A DNA stretch of 43,557 nucleotides from DAOTTI01 sp034437795 (lineage in GTDB: Bacteria > Chloroflexota > UBA11872 > UBA12225), in assembly GCA_034437795.1 (NCBI GenBank), contig DAOTTI010000167.1, positions 1 to 43,557 of the forward strand, read 5' to 3'. Positions 22,667-31,241 of the stretch are shown here, piece by piece; the stretch's first letter is position 1, and every line of letters starts with the position of its first letter. The notes beneath the pieces were generated by a model. It searched no databases and was not told the origin of the DNA. It saw nothing but the letters and a program-made list of their open reading frames with translations. Made by a program: the position numbers and the translations under genes.

Positions 22667-22713
22667 CCAGCGTTCCCCCTTCCCCCGTGGGGAAGGGGGC
22701 CAGGGGGGTAGGT
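22667..22713. repeat. 47-bp palindromic repeat, direct copy 1
   Basis: Same sequence and orientation as 23156-23202 except for one base near the end (GGGGGGTAGGT against GGGGGTTAGGT). It directly precedes the DUF559 start codon. Confidence 0.9.
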
Positions 22714-22715
22714 TC

Positions 22716-23120
22716 GTGGATCGCAGCAATGTCGTCATCGGCGCCAGGGTCGATCCGGCGAAGCTCGAGCGGGCGAAGCGCCTCCGCCGTGACATGACGC
22801 CCGCCGAACACTTGCTGTGGCGGGCGCTCCGCACGAACCGGCTGGCCGGCGCGCATTTTCGGCGCCAGCAGGTCATCGCGGGCTTCATCGCCGACTTCTA
22901 CTGCCACGCCGCGCGGCTCGTAATCGAGCTGGACGGCGGCGTCCACGCCTCCCGGGGCGAGTACGACGCGGAGCGGGACGGGGTGCTCGCCGCCCACGGC
23001 CTGCGCGTCGTCCGCTTCACGAACGACGAGGTCCGGCGCGACCTGCCGGCGGTGCTCACGCGGATCGAAGCCGCCGTAAATGAGCGTCGAGCACTGAGCC
23101 GCCAACGCCGCCACGGCTAA
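22716..23120 (+). CDS. DUF559 family endonuclease-like protein
   Basis: A 134-residue protein of the DUF559 (Vsr/restriction endonuclease-like) family. AKRLRRDMTPAEHLLWRALRTNRLAGAHFRRQQVIAGFIADFYCHAARLVIELDGG is diagnostic, followed by RGEYDAERDGVLAAHGLRVVRF and NDEV. The catalytic residues would be the Asp of ADFY, the E-L-D and the downstream helix. The likely GTG start at 22716 is 3 bases after a 47-bp repeat whose GGGGGGTAGG would serve as ribosome-binding site. The same repeat lies 36 bp past its stop, so the gene sits in a repeat-bounded cassette between glutaredoxin and rhamnose isomerase. Confidence 0.85.
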   Translation: MDRSNVVIGARVDPAKLERAKRLRRDMTPAEHLLWRALRTNRLAGAHFRRQQVIAGFIADFYCHAARLVIELDGGVHASRGEYDAERDGVLAAHGLRVVRFTNDEVRRDLPAVLTRIEAAVNERRALSRQRRHG

Positions 23121-23155
23121 ACACAGCCGCGTGCGTATCCTGGCACAGAGCCGCC

Positions 23156-23202
23156 CCAGCGTTCCCCCTTCCCCCGTGGGGAAGGGGGCCAGGGGGTTAG
23201 GT
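23156..23202. repeat. 47-bp palindromic repeat, direct copy 2
   Basis: It begins CCAGCGTTCCCCC and ends CAGGGGGTTAGGT. Read on the minus strand it supplies the last Thr codon and TAA stop of the rhamnose isomerase gene and then a strong hairpin. Confidence 0.9.
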
Positions 23203-24444
23203 CCACCCGGCTGCCACGCCTTCCTTGCGCGCCTCGGCGATCTGCTCCAGGTAGCCGCTGGCCAGGAAGCCGCCCAGCGGATCATCGGGATTGGGGCAGC
23301 CCAGTTCTTCCCGCACCTGCGCCAGCAGCGGCCGCACGTCCGTCTCATACGCTTCTACCAGCAGGCTATTCGCGCCGACTACGTCACAGGCGCGCTGGCG
23401 CTCGCGCAGCGCCGCACGGTCGACCAGCAGGGCTTTGGCCAGAGCGGTGTGGACGTTGAGCACGCTGCGGATCATGGCCGGGATCTTCCGCTCGACGTTG
23501 TGGCTCTGGTCCAGCATGTACGCCACCGCCCGGGCGCAGGTGCGGGTGGTCTCTCGCCCGGACTGCTCGGCGGCCACCAGCTCGCAGAAGATCAGAAAGA
23601 GCTCGTACGGATTGATCGAGCCGACCATCAGATCGTCATCGGCGTACTTGCGGTTGTTGAAGTGGAACCCGCCCAGCCGGCCTTCGTCCAGCAGCACGGC
23701 CACGATCTGCTCCACGTTGGCGCCCGGCAGGTGGTGGCCCAGGTCCACCAGCACCTGCGCCTGCGGGCCCAGCTTCTGGCACGTGGCCAGCGAGATGCCC
23801 CAGTCAAAGAGGTCGGTGGCGTAGAAGGCCGGCTCGAAGGGCTTGTATTCGAGCATCATCCGCATGTTCGCCGGCAGCGCGCGGTATACCTCGCTGAGCA
23901 CCTCTTCCATACGGTGCTTGCGCTCGCGGAAGTCGTCCTGCCCCGGATAGTTGGTCCCGTCGGCGAACCACAGCGAGAGCACCGTTGACCCCGTCTGCTT
24001 GGCGATCTCGATGCACTCCAGCATGGCGTCGGTGGCCTTGCGCCGCACGCGGGGATCGGGGTGGCACATGGAGCCGAACTTGTAGTCCTCGTCCTGGAAG
24101 ACGTTCGGGTTGACCGCCCCGACGCGGAGCCCCAGGCGCTGGGCATGGTCCCGCAGCGCGCCATAGTCGTCCACCTTGTCCCACGGGATGTGGATGGCGA
24201 CCGATGGGCAGATACCGGTGTACTTATGGACCTGCGCCGCGTCTTCGAACTTTTCGAAGGGGTTGCGGGGCACGCCCGGCTGGCCAAAGACGCGGAAGCG
24301 CGTGCCGCTGTTGCCGTAGCCCCAGGATGGGGTCTCCACTGCCTGGCGCTTCAGGCGCCGTTTCACGGCCTCCACGTCCACGCCGCGCGCGCTCAGTGTG
24401 TCGGCCAGCATGCGGTACTGTTCTGCCGTAGCTATCGAGACCAT
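23197..24444 (-). CDS. rhaI: L-rhamnose isomerase
   Basis: A 415-residue TIM-barrel isomerase of the Pseudomonas stutzeri RhaI type (L-rhamnose to L-rhamnulose, with broad sugar range). Marks include ETPSWGYGNSGTRF near the N-terminus, MMLEYKPFEPAFYATD (Glu metal ligand), VLVDLGHHLPGANVEQIVA, LGGFHFNNRKYADDDLMVGSINPYELFLIF (His and Asp ligands) and the C-terminal LGGFLASGYLEQI. Length fits the family. ATG 24444 has GGAGG 5 bases upstream. The stop codon lies in the repeat at 23156-23202. A mutarotase for the same sugar is at 27123, but kinase and aldolase genes are absent here. Confidence 0.9.
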   Translation of the reverse strand: MVSIATAEQYRMLADTLSARGVDVEAVKRRLKRQAVETPSWGYGNSGTRFRVFGQPGVPRNPFEKFEDAAQVHKYTGICPSVAIHIPWDKVDDYGALRDHAQRLGLRVGAVNPNVFQDEDYKFGSMCHPDPRVRRKATDAMLECIEIAKQTGSTVLSLWFADGTNYPGQDDFRERKHRMEEVLSEVYRALPANMRMMLEYKPFEPAFYATDLFDWGISLATCQKLGPQAQVLVDLGHHLPGANVEQIVAVLLDEGRLGGFHFNNRKYADDDLMVGSINPYELFLIFCELVAAEQSGRETTRTCARAVAYMLDQSHNVERKIPAMIRSVLNVHTALAKALLVDRAALRERQRACDVVGANSLLVEAYETDVRPLLAQVREELGCPNPDDPLGGFLASGYLEQIAEARKEGVAAGWT

Positions 24445-24559
24445 GCCTGCCTCCGTTGCGTCTCCGGGTCGCGTCTATGTGATGAGGCTACCTACCGCCG
24501 CACGGTCGGGCCGCCGGCGGACTGCCGGCGCTGCGCCTCGCGGTGGCGTCCCTGGTGTG

Positions 24560-25231
24560 ATGAGGCTACTCGCCGCGGCGCCGCCGGCGCAACCCCGGCG
24601 GCGCGCGTGGCTGCTCACGCTCGGACTGCTGGCCGCAGGCTGCGCCCGGCGCGAGGCCGCCGGCGCCCGCAACGGGGCTCGGGCGCCGACCGAAGAGCGG
24701 CCGTCGCGATTCTTCCTCGCCGTTGAGATCGTCCGGCATGCCCGCGTGCCGGCGCGGGAGACGGCCGTGGCCGTGAGCGCCTGCCAGTGGCACGTGAGCC
24801 CCTCGGGGGCGCTCTACGGCGACCACTGGGGCTGGTGTGAAGACTTCAAGGTCCTGCCTCCCGACTCGCCCGGCTATCTCGTAATCACCACGCTGCTAAC
24901 CGGCGGCGCTGTGGGCGGTTTTAGCTCGCTGGCCATCCTCCCTCCGCTTCCTGCGGAGGTTGACCTCGACGGCATGGCGCTGCGGCTGGACGAGGTCGAT
25001 GGGCGCCTGGAGATTACGTTCCGCGGCCGCCGGCACCTGCTGGCGCCGCGCCAGGGAACAGAGATTGGCGCGGCGCCGGCCTGGATCCAGCCGCCGGAGG
25101 ATACGGGACACTTCGATCCCGGCTTTGGCGAGGCGCTGCCGGCCGACGTGGTCTATCAGGCCATCTATCACGGGCGGCTGGATGCGCGGCGTCTTGCCGG
25201 TCGGCAGGGATCAGGACTTCCTGCTCCGTGA
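24560..25231 (+). CDS. lipoprotein of unknown function
   Basis: A 223-residue protein with a lipoprotein signal: basic N-terminus (PRRR), hydrophobic WLLTLGLLAAG and lipobox LAAGC (Cys about 27). The mature part has two cysteines in CQWHVSPSGALYGDHWGWCEDF (about 85-105), probably bonded, and a C-terminal domain with DMALRLD-type strands (VDLDGMALRLDEVDGRLEITFRGRRHLL). I recognise no family. The start (ATG 24560) has no strong ribosome-binding site. A 13-bp sequence, gtgatgaggctac, occurs both at the start and 80 bp upstream. It sits between divergent rhaI and a convergent binding-protein gene. Confidence 0.65.
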   Translation: MRLLAAAPPAQPRRRAWLLTLGLLAAGCARREAAGARNGARAPTEERPSRFFLAVEIVRHARVPARETAVAVSACQWHVSPSGALYGDHWGWCEDFKVLPPDSPGYLVITTLLTGGAVGGFSSLAILPPLPAEVDLDGMALRLDEVDGRLEITFRGRRHLLAPRQGTEIGAAPAWIQPPEDTGHFDPGFGEALPADVVYQAIYHGRLDARRLAGRQGSGLPAP

Positions 25232-25266
25232 CATGTCGACGCCATCCGGCAGGCGGCGGGCAGGAC

Positions 25267-26646
25267 TTACTTTCCGGCGCGCTGGCGCTGCACGTCCGTC
25301 ACCCGCCTGGCGATCTCCCGCATAGTGGTGCTGACGTTCTCTTTGTTGTCCCGTACGGCGGTGTTGTAGGCCGGATCAATGATGTCCGTCGCATCCTTGT
25401 GGAACCGGAAGAACTGCTCCGGCTCGGCGTACTTCTGCTTGACAGCGTCGGTGAAGGCCTTCAGGTTCTTATTCGCCAGCTGCGGGTAGGCCTTGCTGAT
25501 GAGCGAGACCCACTTGTCCTGCTGGGAGATGCGTGCGGGCGTGAGACCCACGACCCCCATCATGATCTCGTACCAGTCGTCGCCCTGGAGCCACTTCATG
25601 AACTCCCAGGCCTCGTCTGGCTGCTTGGACCCCTGCCAGATGCCCCAGCCGTCGGTGGTCGCACGGGTTGAGCGCCGCACTTTCTTGGGCAGTGGGGCCA
25701 CGTCCCACTCCACGCCGGGCGGTACCTCCAGGGCCATTGGCGCAAGGCGCCATGAGCCTTCGATGAAGGTAGCGATCTTGCCGGTGGCAAACCGCTCGGT
25801 CACGTTCTTGCCATACGTCGCTGACTCAGGGAACTGGATGGCCGTGTGGTCCTTCCACATGCGCTCATTGATCCAGGTCCAGGCCTCGATGGCGGCCGGC
25901 TGGTCGAGCACGCAGACGGTGTCGTCCCTGGGGTCCACCATGTTGGCGTCATTCTGGCGGATGAGCATCAGCGAGCGGGAGCGATTGAGCGTGAGCAGTT
26001 CCGCACCGAATCGGTCGGGCGGGATGGTCAGCCGGCGCATCGCCTCCTGCCACTTGGCCCAATCCCAGCTCTCGTCCGGCGGGTTCACGCCCCGCTCGCG
26101 GAACCACGCCTTGTTGTAGTAGAGCGCCATCGTGCCCAGATACATGGGCAACGAGAACTGCCCGGTCTCCTTCAGCCAGAAGGCCTTGTAGTGGCTCTCG
26201 ACGTAATCGCTGATCTGCTGCGGGCGCAGGTCGCGCTTGATCAGCGGGTCCAGCCCAAGAAACTGCCCGCGCACGGCGCGATCGCGCCAGGCGGCGCCGT
26301 TGCCCCCGAACACGTCCGGCCCATCCCCTGCGGCGATCATCGTATCGATCTTGGCGCCGAAGCTGTCGTAGATCTCAGGAGAGATCTGCACCGTCACATG
26401 TGGACGTTGCTTCTGGTACAGCGCGACGCCCTTGTTGGCCCCGTCAACGATCGCCTGGCCCTCTCCGTCATAGGGGCTCCAGCGCACCGTGACTGGCTTC
26501 TTACCGGCCGCCGGGACTTGCTGCCCCGCGCCGCCCCCGCCGGACCCGCCGCAGGCGGCCAGGATCACGCCGGCCGCAGCGACGCTCAGCCTGGCAACAA
26601 TCCCGCGGCGCGTCTCTCCTGCGCCACCACGCTGCTCACCTTCCAT
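25267..26646 (-). CDS. ABC sugar transporter, extracellular solute-binding lipoprotein
   Basis: A 459-residue family-1 (sugar) binding protein. The N-terminus has a twin-arginine-like ETRRGIVARLSVAAAGVILAACG with lipobox Cys 32, so it is probably a Tat-exported lipoprotein. The mature part has GPDVFGGNGAAW, the LPMYLGTMALYYNKAWF pattern typical of maltose/glycerol-3-phosphate binding proteins, FATGKIATFIEGSWRL and TDGWGIWQGSKQPDEAWEFMKWLQ. ATG 26646 has GGAGGAGG 7 bases upstream. No permease or ATPase gene is adjacent: upstream lies repeat DNA and rhamnose mutarotase. The substrate may be an oligosaccharide, possibly rhamnose-containing by context. Confidence 0.9.
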   Translation of the reverse strand: MEGEQRGGAGETRRGIVARLSVAAAGVILAACGGSGGGGAGQQVPAAGKKPVTVRWSPYDGEGQAIVDGANKGVALYQKQRPHVTVQISPEIYDSFGAKIDTMIAAGDGPDVFGGNGAAWRDRAVRGQFLGLDPLIKRDLRPQQISDYVESHYKAFWLKETGQFSLPMYLGTMALYYNKAWFRERGVNPPDESWDWAKWQEAMRRLTIPPDRFGAELLTLNRSRSLMLIRQNDANMVDPRDDTVCVLDQPAAIEAWTWINERMWKDHTAIQFPESATYGKNVTERFATGKIATFIEGSWRLAPMALEVPPGVEWDVAPLPKKVRRSTRATTDGWGIWQGSKQPDEAWEFMKWLQGDDWYEIMMGVVGLTPARISQQDKWVSLISKAYPQLANKNLKAFTDAVKQKYAEPEQFFRFHKDATDIIDPAYNTAVRDNKENVSTTMREIARRVTDVQRQRAGK

Positions 26647-27122
26647 GTATCGACCTCCTCCGCGATGTGGCTCATTATCGCCCCCGCGCCGGCTCGCGGC
26701 AACTCCGCCGCCGAACTGGGACGTGCGCAAAAGACCCGGATGGCGCCATGCACCTGCAGGGAAGGTCCTTCGTAGATGCAGCTTCCGGCGCGTCTTCGAA
26801 GGACTGTGGTTCTAGAGCATAGGCCTAGGCCCTCGTTCCCCCTCTCCGCGTCTCCGCGTCCCCGCGTCGGGGGGGACGCCAGGGCCGCCATGGGCAAGAG
26901 CCTCTCCCCGTGGCCGTCGTCGCCTCTCTCCGTGTCGGAGGGGGCGGCAGGGCCAAGCCGCACGGTGGGGCGGCGTGGGGCAGGGGTGCGGCGCGGCCCC
27001 GACCGAAGGGGGTGAGGTCCCTCGTCCTCTCCCGGCCCGCCGCGGCCAATGCGGAAGTGCTGCGCGCAGCCGCTGAACTGCTTGGCCATGGAGGCCAGTG
27101 GTGTCGCCCCGTGGCACAGGCT
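26647..27122. repeat. long GC-rich dispersed repeat, copy 4, and relatives
   Basis: A copy of the long repeat lies at about 26921-27022 (GGCGGCAGGGCCAAGCCGCACGG, GGTGCGGCGCGGCCCCGAC, AAGGGGGTGAGG). A stretch of TCTCCGCGTCTCCGCGTCCCCGCG at 26839-26865 matches, in reverse, sequence near 6390. No gene is supported. Confidence 0.65.
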
Positions 27123-27482
27123 CTACGCCGGGGCGGCGCGGTGCTGCGGCCAGTCCATGTCGAAGATGAGCTCCATGTCCGCCCACCACTGATCGGCGGG
27201 GGCCTCGGGGGCCCGCTCCTGCAGCGTCTTCATCAGGTGCTCCCATTCCTGCACGCGCGGGTGTGCCTCGTAGCGGGCCATGCTCCGCTGCGGGTCGAAG
27301 TCGTCGGTGGTGGTCATGTGCATGAACAGGCGCCGTCCTAGGAGGTAGATCTGCATGCCGGTAATGCCGGCGGCGCGTAGCTGCGCCAGCACCTCCGGCC
27401 AGACCTGCCGGTGGTAGCGCTTGTAGGCCTCAATCTTCTCCGGATCATCCTGGAGCAGCAGGGTCTTGCCGTAGGTCTTCAT
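27123..27482 (-). CDS. rhaM: L-rhamnose mutarotase
   Basis: A 119-residue protein of the RhaM/RhaU family (dimeric alpha/beta barrel) interconverting alpha and beta L-rhamnose. The family pattern is clear: YGKTLLLQDDPEKIEAYKRYHRQVWPEVLAQLRAAGITGMQIYLLGRRLFMHM, then WEHLMKTLQERAPEAPADQWWADMELIFDMDW. The conserved His of YHR and the C-terminal W-W pair are present. The start is chosen at 27482, with AAGGAAAGG 8 bases upstream, rather than at 27653. With rhaI at 23197 it supports use of L-rhamnose. Confidence 0.9.
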   Translation of the reverse strand: MKTYGKTLLLQDDPEKIEAYKRYHRQVWPEVLAQLRAAGITGMQIYLLGRRLFMHMTTTDDFDPQRSMARYEAHPRVQEWEHLMKTLQERAPEAPADQWWADMELIFDMDWPQHRAAPA

Positions 27483-27679
27483 GCTGGTGGCCTTTCCTTG
27501 CTGTGGGTAGCTGCTCAGCCCCCGGACGGTAGCCGCAGCAACGCGCAACCGCGCCAGGCTGGGCCGCTCCAGCCGCAGGGTATGCGCCTGGGCCGCCGCG
27601 CGGCCGCTCGGCCGGCGGCCGCGCGTGCCTGGGTAGCGTTCCTCCTGGCGCACGCCGCGCCCGCCGGCCGGCGGCCCAG

Positions 27680-27949
27680 CTACGGGCGTCGCGGGCCGAG
27701 CGGGATGGGCCGGATGCCGGGGGCATTGTCGGGGGAATGGTCCGGCTCTGCGACGTAGACGGCGGCGCCGTCCACGACGACAGTCGCCGTGGGGCTGACC
27801 GCGGCCGCGCGCCGTCTGGCCTCGGCCATGGCGATCCGCTCACGGTTCCAGACCACCTCACTGGCGCCCGTCTGCTCTAGCCGGCGCAGGTAGGGCTCAA
27901 GCTGCCAGGGTTCCAGGCGCTCGACCTCTCCCGACGCGCTTCCTGCCAT
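27680..27949 (-). CDS. small protein of unknown function
   Basis: An 89-residue acidic-to-neutral protein (MAGSASGEVERLEPWQLEPYLRRLEQ...) with a helical first half and a strand-rich second half (ATVVVDGAAVYVAEPD). Composition is protein-like, and a GGAG lies about 12 bases upstream of the ATG, rather far. It lies between rhaM and a divergent sugar isomerase-like gene. No family recognised. Confidence 0.45.
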   Translation of the reverse strand: MAGSASGEVERLEPWQLEPYLRRLEQTGASEVVWNRERIAMAEARRRAAAVSPTATVVVDGAAVYVAEPDHSPDNAPGIRPIPLGPRRP

Positions 27950-27998
27950 CGCTCTTGCTCACTCCACCTTACGGTACCATGGAGCAGGGGAGCCGGAC

Positions 27999-28856
27999 AT
28001 GCCCAACCACATCATTGTCTCGACCCTCGGCTGGTCAAAGCAACCGCTGGAGCAGGCCCTGGCAGCCATCGCCGCCCTGGACTTTGGCCAGGCGGACCTG
28101 GCCGTGATCGAGGGCTGTGCCCACCTCAACCCATCTGAGCTGGCCGGCGGGGGCCCGGCTCACGTCCAGCGCGAGGCGGAGCGCATCCTGGAGCTGATCC
28201 GGCGCCACGCGATGAAGCGCGTCTCTGCGCTGAACGTCGGCTTTGGCGTGACCACCCCGGCGGAGCAGATGCGCCAGCTCGCCGCCGTGTGCGACCTGGC
28301 CGCCGCGCTGGAGGTGCCGGTGATCACGATCGGCGCCGCCCGGCGCGGGACGCCGCTTGAAGACGAGGTGGAGCGGCTCAGCGTTCTCCTGCCCGTGGCG
28401 CGCGACCGAGGGGTGCAGCTGACGGTGGAGACGCACGTGAACCAGGTCACCGAGATCCCCGCCGTGGCGGTGCAGCTCTGCGAGCGGGTGGAGGGCCTGG
28501 GACTGACGCTCGACGCCAGCCACCTCTACGCCGGGCCCAATCAGGGGGCCGACTTCTCGGCCGTGATCCCCTTCGTCCGCCACGTACATCTGCGGGACGC
28601 CGGACCCGACCCGGCACAGATCCAGGTGCCGGCCGGCACCGGACTGGTGGACTTCGGCTGGATCGTCCGCCAGCTTCATGCCGCGGGGTACAGCGGGAAA
28701 TTCGCCATCGAATACATGGATTCGATCCCCATCGTGGCCCGCAGCGGCGAGCCAACCGACGTCCCGTCCAACGTCATCCGCATGCGCGACCTGTTCGTCG
28801 CCGAGGAGCGGGCGGCGGGGATCGTCCGCGCCCAGCCGGCGCCGGCGGCCGGGTAG
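27999..28856 (+). CDS. sugar phosphate isomerase/epimerase family protein
   Basis: A 285-residue xylose isomerase-like TIM barrel. Marks are MPNHIIVSTLGWSKQPLEQALAAIAALDF, AVIEGCAHLNPSEL, PVITIGAARRGTPLEDEVERL, LTVETHVNQVTEIPAVAVQLCE (Glu ligand, about 148), LGLTLDASHLYAG (Asp and His ligands) and VRHVHLRDAGPDPAQIQVPAGTGLVDF, then FAIEYMD. The G-x-G-x-V-D-F element before the last strands is characteristic of this superfamily (IolE/IolI-like). A GGGGAG ribosome-binding site precedes ATG 27999. It stands alone on the plus strand. Precise substrate unknown. Confidence 0.85.
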   Translation: MPNHIIVSTLGWSKQPLEQALAAIAALDFGQADLAVIEGCAHLNPSELAGGGPAHVQREAERILELIRRHAMKRVSALNVGFGVTTPAEQMRQLAAVCDLAAALEVPVITIGAARRGTPLEDEVERLSVLLPVARDRGVQLTVETHVNQVTEIPAVAVQLCERVEGLGLTLDASHLYAGPNQGADFSAVIPFVRHVHLRDAGPDPAQIQVPAGTGLVDFGWIVRQLHAAGYSGKFAIEYMDSIPIVARSGEPTDVPSNVIRMRDLFVAEERAAGIVRAQPAPAAG

Positions 28857-29131
28857 CCAGTTCCCTTTGGGCCAGGACGCCGCTTGGGCGAAGGGCCGAG
28901 TGGCGCGTAGCGAGTGGCGCGTAGCGAGGGACGAGGAGGGAGGCTGCGAGTGTGCCCAGGATGCCCACGGGTGCCGGGGTGGGCGGAGGGAGAGGGACAG
29001 GTCGCCGGCGGGACTACGCTGTCCTGTGTCATTAGGCACGAGCGACGGGCCGGGCGGCCGGACCATTCCGTCGGAATGCAGGCAACCGGCACGGATTGGC
29101 GGCCCGCGGGGGCTGAGCCTGGCGGCTACCG
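28857..29131. other. intergenic region between convergent genes
   Basis: It contains a 14-bp direct repeat (agtggcgcgtagcg, two units near 28899-28926) and no supported gene. Confidence 0.4.
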
Positions 29132-30118
29132 TTAGGGCGAGCGCGTGGCGGTGGGGGCCGGCTGGATGGCCTTCTCCAGGTCGATCTTCAGCACGCGCGC
29201 CACGTTGCGCAGCGGGTCGTACTCCCGGTCGTCCCCCAGCGCGAGGCTGTCGTTACCGATGCCGTCCTTGAGCGCCTTTCTGCCCTCAGGCGTCGCCACC
29301 ACCTTGAGCAGGCCATTCTGGAGCTTGGTGAACACCTCCCGCGGCAGGCCCTTCCGCGCGGCGACGTTGTCGTTGGGGATCTCCGCCGTCTTCACCAGCA
29401 CGCGAATGTCCTTCTTCACGTCGGGGAACGTCGTCTTCTCCACGCGGTCGAGGATGTCGATGTAGATCGCGCCGGCCTCGACCTGCCCGCCCAGCACCGC
29501 GGCCACCACCTTATCGTGGCTGCCGGCAAAGACCACGTCAGCGAAGAAGGCCCTGGGATCGGTGATACCCTGCTTGATCAGGTAGTCCAGTGGATAGAGA
29601 TAGCCGGACGCCGACGTCGGATCGGTAAAGGCGAACCGCTTCCCCTTCAAGTCCTGCACGCTCTTGTAGGGCGAGTCCGCACGCACGATGATCCCGCCGT
29701 CATAGGTGCGCCTCGGCTGCCCGTTCTTGTCGAAGGTGATGGAGATGGCCAGCATCTGGGCCCCATACTTCTGGTTGGCGATGACGTAGGCCAGGGGCCC
29801 CATCCAGGCCACGTCCACCTTATTGGCGCCCATGGCCTCGATCACGGCGGCGTAGCTGGTCGGCACGCTCGTCTCGAACCGGAAGCCGGTCTCCTTCTCC
29901 ACCAGGCTGACGAACGGGCGCATGTTCTCGATGAGCTTATGCGCTTCGGCGTGGGGCACGAAGGCCATCTTGAGGGGGGCCGTGACGCCGGCGCCACCGC
30001 CGGCCCCTGCGCCAGCGCAGGCGGCGGCCAGACCCCCGCCGGCGACGCTCAGCCCGAGCAGCGCGCGCCGCGTGAGCGCCCCCGCGGCGCCGGATGACAT
30101 GTGGAGCGACGGACCCAT
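29132..30118 (-). CDS. phosphate/phosphite/phosphonate-type ABC substrate-binding protein (PhnD family)
   Basis: A 328-residue binding protein with a twin-arginine signal and lipobox (TRRALLGLSVAGGGLAAAC, Cys 34). PhnD/SsuA-type marks include MAFVPHAEAHKLIENMRPFVSLVEKETGF, IEAMGANKVDVAWMGPLAYVIA, GGIIVRADSPYKSVQDLKGKRFAFTDPTSASGYLYPLDYLIKQGI and VFAGSHDKVVAAVLGGQVEAGAI. The family binds phosphonates, phosphite and related anions. GAGGAGG lies 7 bases before the ATG. No permease, ATPase or C-P lyase gene is nearby, so its transporter must be encoded elsewhere. Confidence 0.9.
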   Translation of the reverse strand: MGPSLHMSSGAAGALTRRALLGLSVAGGGLAAACAGAGAGGGAGVTAPLKMAFVPHAEAHKLIENMRPFVSLVEKETGFRFETSVPTSYAAVIEAMGANKVDVAWMGPLAYVIANQKYGAQMLAISITFDKNGQPRRTYDGGIIVRADSPYKSVQDLKGKRFAFTDPTSASGYLYPLDYLIKQGITDPRAFFADVVFAGSHDKVVAAVLGGQVEAGAIYIDILDRVEKTTFPDVKKDIRVLVKTAEIPNDNVAARKGLPREVFTKLQNGLLKVVATPEGRKALKDGIGNDSLALGDDREYDPLRNVARVLKIDLEKAIQPAPTATRSP

Positions 30119-30209
30119 CTCCGTACCTCCTCGCCCTTAGTTCTCGCCCTGATCTCGTGCTTGCCATCCTGAGTGTAGCGACCCGCACACGCTGCCTCAG
30201 GCGCGGGTC

Positions 30210-31241
30210 TCAAGCACGGGCCGCTCGCCTGGCCAGGCGCTTTCGCGCCGAGTGCGCCTCCTCCTCAACGATCTCCAGATAGTCGGCGGCGAGCGCCGGC
30301 GGCAGGCCGGTCTCTTCGCAGATCTGGGACAGCGAGGCGCCACGCTCCTGCAGGGCACGGACCTGGTGGAACAGGCGCAGGGAGTGCTCTGCCTCCTCCA
30401 GGATGTAGCCGGCCTGCGCCGCCAGCGAGCGCCAGTCTTTGCCGGCTTCGTGCCACTCGATGATCTCGCGGCGGCGCCAGCCTTCGATGCACCAGTCGAT
30501 GTGCTCCTGGTCGCAGGCCTGCGGGCTGGCCTGGCCGGACCGGATCTGGTCCACCAGATCGTCCACGCGCTCGATGGGGCGGGCCAGGCGCGTGTAGAAG
30601 CTATGCACCCAGATGGGGCGGTGGCTGTCCGAGCTGGCCACCGCTACCTTGCCCTGCCGCCGCACGTATTCCCAGGAGAGGCGGTCCAGCGTCTCCCGCA
30701 GGTGGGGCGTCTTCTTGATCAGATCGCCGCCATTCCAGACCTCCACCGCATCGATGCGCTCAGGCAGGTCCGGCAGCTCATCGACCCGCAGCCGGCCGTT
30801 AGTCCCGTGCACGTGTCCACGGTAGGGATGGGCCTGGATGGCCACCCAGTGCTCAGGGATGTGGCGGGGGAACGGGCTGTGCTTGCGCCAGCCCCAGTCC
30901 TGCTCGACGCCCCGGCCGAAGACGATCACGTGCCCAAAGTCGGCGGTCGAGAGCTCCATGCCCACCAGGACCAGCAGGTCGTCGCCGGTTCGCGCGGCCA
31001 GGTCGCGCACGGCGACGGCGCCGGCGGCGGTGTCGTGATCGGTCACGGCCACGACCCGCCGGCCCGCGGCGCGGGCTAGCTCCAGCACCCGTCGATGCGT
31101 AGTAAAGCCGCAGTCGGAGGTCACCGTATGGACATGCAGGTCGACGTCTTGCTTCGCCAATCCGTTTGGTGTCGCCGCCGGAGGTGGGGGCGCGTGCGCC
31201 GGCCGCGCCCCGGCTGGCCCGCTAGCCGTCGTTTCGGTCAT
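30210..31241 (-). CDS. PHP-domain metal-dependent phosphoesterase
   Basis: About 343 residues. After a proline-rich leader comes the PHP domain: VDLHVHTVTSD (His 36, His 38), VVAVTDHD (Asp 68, His 69), LVGMELSTADFGHVIVFG, WVAIQAHPYRG and VAVASSDSH, which supply the metal ligands of a phosphoesterase of the TrpH/YciV type. The C-terminal 110 residues (from about 235) are helical, including a HTH-like SLSQICEETGLPPALAADYLE (about 305-325), unusual for PHP proteins. The ATG at 31241 overlaps the mgtC stop by 20 bp; a TTG at 31277 is possible. Probably co-transcribed with mgtC. Substrate (nucleoside or oligonucleotide phosphate) is inferred from the family. Confidence 0.8.
   Translation of the reverse strand: MTETTASGPAGARPAHAPPPPAATPNGLAKQDVDLHVHTVTSDCGFTTHRRVLELARAAGRRVVAVTDHDTAAGAVAVRDLAARTGDDLLVLVGMELSTADFGHVIVFGRGVEQDWGWRKHSPFPRHIPEHWVAIQAHPYRGHVHGTNGRLRVDELPDLPERIDAVEVWNGGDLIKKTPHLRETLDRLSWEYVRRQGKVAVASSDSHRPIWVHSFYTRLARPIERVDDLVDQIRSGQASPQACDQEHIDWCIEGWRRREIIEWHEAGKDWRSLAAQAGYILEEAEHSLRLFHQVRALQERGASLSQICEETGLPPALAADYLEIVEEEAHSARKRLARRAARA

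Noticed and set aside
22311..23202. CRISPR array
   Set aside because: Only three repeat copies are present, one inverted, with unequal spacers and a gene between; no cas genes are seen.
28035..29066. 343-residue minus-strand frame antisense to the sugar isomerase-like gene
   Set aside because: It is His/Arg-rich shadow sequence; the plus strand carries metal-ligand motifs and a ribosome-binding site.
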